NCBI GenBank assembly: GCA_002352705.1 | Contig: DEIW01000188.1 | Span: 1 to 18,534 of the forward strand | DNA from: Bacteroidales bacterium UBA2764 | GTDB lineage: Bacteria > Bacteroidota > Bacteroidia > Bacteroidales > Paludibacteraceae | DNA: 18,534 nt | Direction: 5' to 3' | The notes under the pieces: generated by a model | Database searches by the model: none | The model's input: only the letters and a program-made list of their open reading frames with translations | What the model was told of the DNA's origin: nothing | Program-made: the position numbers and the translations under genes | Shown: piece by piece, positions 14,364-18,534 of the stretch | Layout: each line of letters opens with the position of its first letter | Numbering within the stretch: the first letter of the stretch is position 1

Positions 14364-14423
14364 AATCATTTACTATTTAATCATTTACTATTTACCCCTT
14401 TAGCATTTAATCATTTACTATTG
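14364..14423 (-). repeat. 15-base tandem array, four units, between lptC and fabG
   Basis: On the upper strand the units are AATCATTTACTATTT, an identical second copy, a degenerate ACCCCTTTAGCATTT (10 of 15 bases shared), and AATCATTTACTATTG. They fill nearly all of the gap between the lptC stop and the fabG ATG, ending two bases from the ATG. On the mRNA the unit reads as an A-rich leader. Confidence 0.85.
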
Positions 14424-14429
14424 GGGTAT

Positions 14430-15002
14430 TTATTCTTCATCCACAGGGAAAATTCCCGTAGGGTGAAGAATGGTATATTTTGTCATTTGTTCATTGGATT
14501 GAAATCCTACTCCTTCTATAATGCTCTTCTCCCGCGTGATATGAATATTGGAGTCCGAATAGACCTTATGAGTCCGTTGGTCCCATTTGAGTTCCTGTGT
14601 ATCGAACTGTTCTCCCTCCAGGTTCAGTGCATGAACATTTCCGCGTAACGTCCATAGTTGTTCATTCTCGTTATAATGAGCATACGAAGCTTTAAGCGAA
14701 GCCTGTACATTGAGACTCTCGTCAAATTGCTCCAGGTATATTCCGCGGGGAAACTCCTGGTAAGGCTGTTCTGTTTTATCAAATATCAGCCATTCGTCCG
14801 CCTCAATACGGTACCGCGTGATACCGGAGTCCGAAATCAAAGTAGAAACCGATCGTGTATCAAGAACGGGCAATTCTTCTCGCGAGAGGTCTATCTTGAT
14901 GTTTTCTATCTTCTTGGGTCGTGAAGAGCAGGAAGGCAAAAACATAGCGAGCAACAAAACGCTGCCCGCTATGAGATGATATGTCCAATAAGTCTTCGGC
15001 AC
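14430..15002 (-). CDS. lptC: LPS export protein LptC (lipoprotein form)
   Basis: The 190-residue protein begins with a signal and lipobox (MPKTYWTYHLIAGSVLLLAMFLPSC, Cys near 25) and continues as an LptC/OstA-like beta chain. Typical segments are ISDSGITRYRIEADEWLIFD, FPRGIYLEQFDESLNVQASLKASYAHYNENEQLWTLRGNVHALN and then LEGEQFDTQELKWDQRTHKVYSDSNIHI. LptC sits in the inner membrane on the periplasmic side and passes LPS from LptBFG to LptA. The start is GTG at 15002, directly after the TAA of the upstream gene (TAAGTG). No ATG gives the signal peptide. It lies in the coaX-barrel-TPR group and is followed by fabG. Confidence 0.88.
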   Translation of the reverse strand: MPKTYWTYHLIAGSVLLLAMFLPSCSSRPKKIENIKIDLSREELPVLDTRSVSTLISDSGITRYRIEADEWLIFDKTEQPYQEFPRGIYLEQFDESLNVQASLKASYAHYNENEQLWTLRGNVHALNLEGEQFDTQELKWDQRTHKVYSDSNIHITREKSIIEGVGFQSNEQMTKYTILHPTGIFPVDEE

Positions 15003-16412
15003 TTATCGAATAGAAGTGGTTTCACCTATCCAGCCTCCTACGTAGTAGGTAGATCCGGAGAACTCGTTCGGCAGATCGAAACGCTCTTCCTTAGTAGGAT
15101 AATATTTGCTATAGGAAGAGATGAACTCCGAAGCCTGTGCCTCAACCGACGGATCGATCTGTTTTGCCTTTACGAACTTATCTACAGCAGCCCAATAAAC
15201 GGTCTTATTGAGAATACGACCCTTTGCATCCTGCGGATAAAGCTGTGTAGAAGCATAGCACATACCAATGATAATATAGCAACGGCCCTGTCCTTTGTTC
15301 ATTCCCAGTCCCTGCAAGGTAGCGATAGAAGCCAACGCGTACTTACGAGCCTCTGCGTATTTCTTGAGGTTGTTGTAGCAATAGAAAGCAGCGTTGTACT
15401 GGTAATCAGCTACATCTTCCAACTCATCCTCTACCATCGCTAATTTGATAGCTTGGTCATAGTAAGCAACGGCCTGCTCATAGTCCCCTTTCTTAGCCGC
15501 CATAGATGCGCAGCCTGCCGCAGACTCATCGGTCGGTTGCAGTTTGTGTGCCGCCTCGCACGCCGCGAAATAGACGTCGCTCTCGGTGCAACGTACGCGT
15601 TTGTACAGTTTGGCGATCTTGGTCAGCATATCGAGGTTCTGCAGGTTCTCCTTTACTGCAGCTGCATAGATCTCATCCAACTTGGAACAGTCAGCAGCGC
15701 CGGAAACGGCAAAGATATTATCTACATAATCTTTCTGCTTACCGGCTATCTCAGCATTCTTGTTGTTGGTGTTGCCAGCCTGGTCTGCAAGCGCATTGCT
15801 TGCCAACTCATAATCCGAAATGAACTGCTCTGCCTTTCCGTTCGGGTCTTGTTTATAGAGCGCATAAGACACATCTACAAGTTTGACGAGCACCATAATC
15901 TTGCTGGAATTACCCATTCCCTCTACCGATTGACGCAGACACTCACGCGCCTCGCTCAGCTTGCTCTCTCCGTAGAAATCGACATATGCCAGTCCCTTCT
16001 CGCCTAAGATATAAGCCTTGGGGTATTTCGGGTCATTGCCGAAATACTTGATGCGTTTGTCCTGCATCTCGATAGCCAGTTTCGCCAAACGCTCTTTCTC
16101 TGCGGGATCAGAGGTAGCCTGGTACAGCGCCTCTACAATCTTCGTACCATCGGAGTAGATAGACTTGTTCGCATTCGGGCAAGTGTTATATACCTCAATC
16201 CACGGTCCGTACGCGTCTGCGTACATTTTGTTTTTCACTGCCTCGTGGAAGAGCGACACGTTCATGACGCACTCTTCCGTAATGGTTGGTTCTTCCTCTA
16301 CAACAGCCGGTTCTGCCACTTGCTCCTCGGCCACTTTCTTCGGTTTTTTTGCACATGCGAGAGCCGGTACAGAGGCGGCTAACGCTACTACAAGTAAAGT
16401 TTTGAATTTCAT
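15003..16412 (-). CDS. TPR protein with signal peptide, Bacteroidales conserved
   Basis: The 469-residue protein has a signal peptide (MKFKTLLVVALAASVPALACA) and a basic/acidic low-complexity stretch (KKPKKVAEEQVAEPAVVEEEP). A helical solenoid of TPR-like repeats follows (YADAYGPWIEVYNTCPNAN, DYEQAVAYYDQAIKLA, KKYAEARKYALASIATLQGL). It resembles a conserved Bacteroidales periplasmic or outer-membrane-associated TPR protein encoded next to lptC and a barrel protein. Its function is not known, but the setting suggests an envelope assembly role. The ATG at 16412 was chosen for the signal peptide. A further upstream ATG (16451) would add an Asn/Lys-rich tail. A decamer array lies upstream, just after that ATG. 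Confidence 0.87.
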   Translation of the reverse strand: MKFKTLLVVALAASVPALACAKKPKKVAEEQVAEPAVVEEEPTITEECVMNVSLFHEAVKNKMYADAYGPWIEVYNTCPNANKSIYSDGTKIVEALYQATSDPAEKERLAKLAIEMQDKRIKYFGNDPKYPKAYILGEKGLAYVDFYGESKLSEARECLRQSVEGMGNSSKIMVLVKLVDVSYALYKQDPNGKAEQFISDYELASNALADQAGNTNNKNAEIAGKQKDYVDNIFAVSGAADCSKLDEIYAAAVKENLQNLDMLTKIAKLYKRVRCTESDVYFAACEAAHKLQPTDESAAGCASMAAKKGDYEQAVAYYDQAIKLAMVEDELEDVADYQYNAAFYCYNNLKKYAEARKYALASIATLQGLGMNKGQGRCYIIIGMCYASTQLYPQDAKGRILNKTVYWAAVDKFVKAKQIDPSVEAQASEFISSYSKYYPTKEERFDLPNEFSGSTYYVGGWIGETTSIR

Positions 16413-16450
16413 AATCGTATATTTTTTGTTATTGTTATTATCTTTTTTCA

Positions 16451-16510
16451 TAGGTCTCCTTAGGTTTTCCTAAGTCATCATAGGTTTTCCCAGGTCATCC
16501 TATGTCCTTC
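16451..16510 (-). repeat. Decamer tandem array, six units
   Basis: Upper-strand units of ten bases are TAGGTCTCCT, TAGGTTTTCC, TAAGTCATCA, TAGGTTTTCC, CAGGTCATCC and TATGTCCTTC. Pairs of units form two 20-base copies that differ at only three positions (16461-16480 and 16481-16500). The array occupies about half of the gap between the barrel gene stop and the TPR gene start. Confidence 0.8.
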
Positions 16511-16529
16511 TACCAAATATCATGCCAAA

Positions 16530-17783
16530 CTACAATTTGCGTTTGAAGAACCAAGTCTCGGCAATGGAGACGCCTACGGTCAGACGCAATGCGTGTTCCT
16601 CTAATCCGGAGGGCTTGCCGCGGTGGTTATATTCAATGGTAGTATTGACAACCGTGCCAATAGTAGTAAGCGGGAAACCAATACCTATCGATGCAGTGAG
16701 TTTAGGAGCGCCCACTGTAGCGAGGTACTCGTCCTGTAATCCGAACCCGACACGCCATAACATTCGCTCGGCATACTTGCGTCCCATGGGGTTATGACGG
16801 TACTCCACGCCGAAGGCATAGCGGTTACGGTCTTGCAAACCGCTATAATACCCGGGCAGACCGTTATAGAGCATTGAGGAAATATGCTGACGTTCGAAAT
16901 CGAAGGCAATAGTAAGTCGTTTATCCCAAGTATAACTACCTCCTACGCCCCAAACCATCGGTAACTGCCATCCTCCCTGATAGATAGGAATAGAATCATC
17001 CGTCTGGGTCTCGATTAGCACATAATCGCTATGGAGCCGGCGGCGGTTTTCAAAGATAGCACCTACGGTAAAAGCATGTTTGTCCCATTTATGGAAGAAC
17101 TGTGCCCCGTAACGGAGACGCACGTTGCTCACACTCAGTATCTCATCCTGAATAGTAGGTGTCAGACCTGCCTGTTCGAAAGTAAGGGTTCTCATCCGGT
17201 TCAGGTCACCCCACATATAATAGACATTTGCGCCGATAGCGAACCAGTTGAGAATATTACAACTCAGTCCTCCGTACACCTCACTGATATTTCCGGACCC
17301 CTCATACGCTATCTCATAGGTGTAATCCTTGCCGGCAGTGGCTCCTGCTAAATTGATGGCATACCCCACGGAGCTGTATGGCAGCAGTCCGACGGAGAGA
17401 GCTATCCATTGTTTCCAAATAGGGATTTGAATAGTCACGTATTCCAGACTACCGTTCGCTTTGTTCCGTTGTCCGGTGACATCCTGGTAACGACTCCAGC
17501 TGGCACTTGCCGCCACGTCCATCATAAACGTAAGGGTGTCGCAGGCGGTATAAGAAGCCGGCTGCGAGGGGTTGATAGCACGGTTGTTACGCATACCAAA
17601 ACCTACTCCGCCCATACTACGGTATGCCGTAGGTATATTCTCATTGAGATCTCCGTAGGCATAGCGGCTGTAAGGGGAACTGGTTAGGTTCTGAGCCGAC
17701 AGAGGTGAAAGGTGAAAGATGAAAGGTGAAAGGATCACCATACACAACACTACTACTTTATTTAAAGCCCTTTCAATTTTCAT
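16530..17783 (-). CDS. Outer-membrane beta-barrel protein (FadL/OmpP1-like set)
   Basis: The 417-residue protein has a signal peptide ending SPLSA before QNLTSSPYSRYAYGDLN. It continues with RSMGGVGFGMRNNRAINPSQPASYTACDTLTFMMDV, a pattern common to Bacteroidales outer-membrane proteins related to the FadL/OmpP1 long-chain fatty-acid transport family. Alternating beta strands run to the end (RLTVGVSIAETWFFKRKL), with an aromatic near the C-terminus. A transport role is plausible but unproven. The hydrophobic core of the signal peptide (LSPFIFHLSPLS) is encoded by a heptamer tandem repeat. Its ATG overlaps the end of coaX by 11 bases, so the two are probably co-translated. The TPR gene follows. 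Confidence 0.85.
   Translation of the reverse strand: MKIERALNKVVVLCMVILSPFIFHLSPLSAQNLTSSPYSRYAYGDLNENIPTAYRSMGGVGFGMRNNRAINPSQPASYTACDTLTFMMDVAASASWSRYQDVTGQRNKANGSLEYVTIQIPIWKQWIALSVGLLPYSSVGYAINLAGATAGKDYTYEIAYEGSGNISEVYGGLSCNILNWFAIGANVYYMWGDLNRMRTLTFEQAGLTPTIQDEILSVSNVRLRYGAQFFHKWDKHAFTVGAIFENRRRLHSDYVLIETQTDDSIPIYQGGWQLPMVWGVGGSYTWDKRLTIAFDFERQHISSMLYNGLPGYYSGLQDRNRYAFGVEYRHNPMGRKYAERMLWRVGFGLQDEYLATVGAPKLTASIGIGFPLTTIGTVVNTTIEYNHRGKPSGLEEHALRLTVGVSIAETWFFKRKL
17703..17730. repeat. Heptamer tandem array AGGTGAA x4 within a signal peptide
   Basis: The upper-strand units are AGGTGAA, AGGTGAA, AGATGAA and AGGTGAA. On the coding (lower) strand they read as CTTTCAC/CTTTCAT units, translated Leu-Ser-Pro-Phe-Ile-Phe-His-Leu-Ser-Pro, part of the barrel protein's signal peptide. 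As a rotation (AAAGGTG) the unit resembles the heptamers at 534 and 1575. Confidence 0.85.
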
Positions 17784-18534
17784 TTTTAATTTCTAAACTT
17801 TTGTTATGGACCAGTATATTGTTGAGTCCGATGAGTACGAGATGTTTCTCAAATCGGAGAGGTCTGCTCTCCAATCGTGAAGGACGTACGTTATTGAGTA
17901 TATAGGGAGCGTTACCGCCGGTGAGGAAAGTGCTGAAGGAGCGTCCTTCGTCCCCCGGAGTTTCCATTTTCTCGCGCAGCGTGCGCATGTACCCTTTTAC
18001 TTCATACGCGACCCCTCTTATCACGCCGGCTGCTATGGCGTCACGGGTATTTTTCCCGAAGAGCGGTATGAGTTCATTCTCTTCCGCCTCGACGAGCGGC
18101 AGTTTCTTCGTCATACGGGAAAGGATAGTAAAACGCATCTTTATCCCCGGCGCTATATTACCGCCAAGGTATTCCCCTTTCTCCGAGACGAAATCGTAGG
18201 TAATGGCGGACCCTGCGTCAATAATCAGCAGGTTCTCGCCCGGGCACAGGCTCTTGGCTCCCACAGCCGCCGCCAAGCGGTCTTGACCCAGTGTTTGCGG
18301 GGTGTCGTAGCGGTTGACGATAGGTATCGGCGTGTTATGATCAAAGAGTACAAAATGGCGCGACCTGCGGCTCAGCGTATTGACCACTGCTGCCTCTATA
18401 TTGACGACGGAACTGATGATCGAGTCCGTGATGTCATAGAGGTCGAAGAGACGCTCTACTTCCGCGGACGAGAACTGCTTGTAGATAAAATAATTTATCA
18501 TCTTACCCTCATCCGTCATCAATGCCACTTTCGT
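17773..18534 (-). CDS. coaX: Type III pantothenate kinase CoaX, N-terminus outside the window
   Basis: The gene runs off the right edge, and the first in-window codons read TKVALMTDEGKM. This matches the stretch just after the DxGNT phosphate loop, so only about eight residues are missing. Visible motifs are TLGQDRLAAAVGAKSL (the G-x-D-R substrate segment), LLIIDAGSAITYDFV (second ATP-site Asp-x-Gly) and LGGNIAPGIKMRF. The enzyme phosphorylates pantothenate, the first step of coenzyme A synthesis, and is typically K+-dependent. Its TGA overlaps the barrel gene start (ATGAAAATTGA), indicating a shared transcript. The GTG at 18528 is not the true start. Confidence 0.92.
   Translation of the reverse strand, partial: TKVALMTDEGKMINYFIYKQFSSAEVERLFDLYDITDSIISSVVNIEAAVVNTLSRRSRHFVLFDHNTPIPIVNRYDTPQTLGQDRLAAAVGAKSLCPGENLLIIDAGSAITYDFVSEKGEYLGGNIAPGIKMRFTILSRMTKKLPLVEAEENELIPLFGKNTRDAIAAGVIRGVAYEVKGYMRTLREKMETPGDEGRSFSTFLTGGNAPYILNNVRPSRLESRPLRFEKHLVLIGLNNILVHNKSLEIKNEN

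Noticed and set aside
16413..16451. Upstream ATG for the TPR protein at 16451
   Set aside because: It would put an Asn/Lys-rich tail before a normal signal peptide. The internal ATG fits secretion better.
185..17730. Tandem arrays as CRISPR or as clustered operator sites
   Set aside because: Units abut without spacers, drift in sequence and are far shorter than CRISPR repeats. No cas gene is present. Units differ between loci, so they are not sites for one regulator.
1..18534. Horizontal transfer, prophage or defence island
   Set aside because: No integrase, transposase, phage or toxin-antitoxin gene was recognised, and most genes are core Bacteroidales families.

Overview
The window comes from a member of the Bacteroidota, most likely order Bacteroidales. 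Three things point there. Promoters have the TAnnTTTG -7 box with a TTTG/TTG -33 box about 18-20 bases upstream, and start codons mostly lack Shine-Dalgarno sequences. Several proteins belong to families typical of the group (DUF4421 outer-membrane protein, Rossmann/DUF2520 protein, 29-residue AURKAIP1/COX24-like protein, acyl-ACP thioesterase). Two gene neighbourhoods also fit it: HU-small protein-RNase G divergent from mutY, and coaX-barrel-TPR-lptC. Genus and species cannot be read from the sequence. No tRNA, rRNA, CRISPR, transposase or phage gene was seen, and no stretch over 300 bases lacks a gene.

Layout. 1-1586 (+): the end of an S9 peptidase, an acyl-ACP thioesterase, and a free-standing protein resembling the C-terminal region of B12-dependent ribonucleotide reductase. 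1665-3701 (-): RNase E/G, a tiny basic ribosome-type protein missed by length cut-offs, and HU. 3856-6088 (+): mutY, overlapping by ATGA a DUF4421 protein whose signal peptide and body lie in different frames. 6070-6819 (-): a Rossmann/DUF2520 protein whose promoter overlaps that of the next operon. 6954-9325 (+): an M20 dipeptidase and an uncharacterised protein. 9429-10121 (+): a cytoplasmic vWA protein under a promoter with a palindrome between its boxes. 10181-13518 (+): two GH13 amylase lipoproteins. 13621-18534 (-): coaX, an outer-membrane barrel, a TPR protein, lptC and fabG, probably one operon read from the right edge.

Functions. The lower-strand cluster joins cofactor synthesis (CoaX), envelope building (barrel, TPR, LptC) and fatty-acid elongation (FabG). 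The two amylases should degrade alpha-glucans at the envelope, but no SusC/SusD pair is in the window. RNase G, HU and the ribosome-type protein form a housekeeping information-processing group.

The most unusual feature is a set of seven short, degenerate tandem arrays with periods of 7, 8, 10 or 15 bases. The unit differs from place to place, and three heptamer arrays look like relatives (AAAGTTG, AAAGTCG, AAAGGTG). Three arrays fill most of the gap between co-directional genes (185-216, 14364-14423, 16451-16510). One carries a stop codon (1575-1630), one lies downstream of a gene (13527-13558), and two lie inside reading frames (534-561, making a Lys/Ser-rich loop in the thioesterase; 17703-17730, making part of the barrel protein's signal peptide). 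I do not know their function. The other main points for a second look are the split DUF4421 frame, the palindromic promoter plus start-proximal hairpin of the vWA gene, and the strong hairpin just before RNase G.
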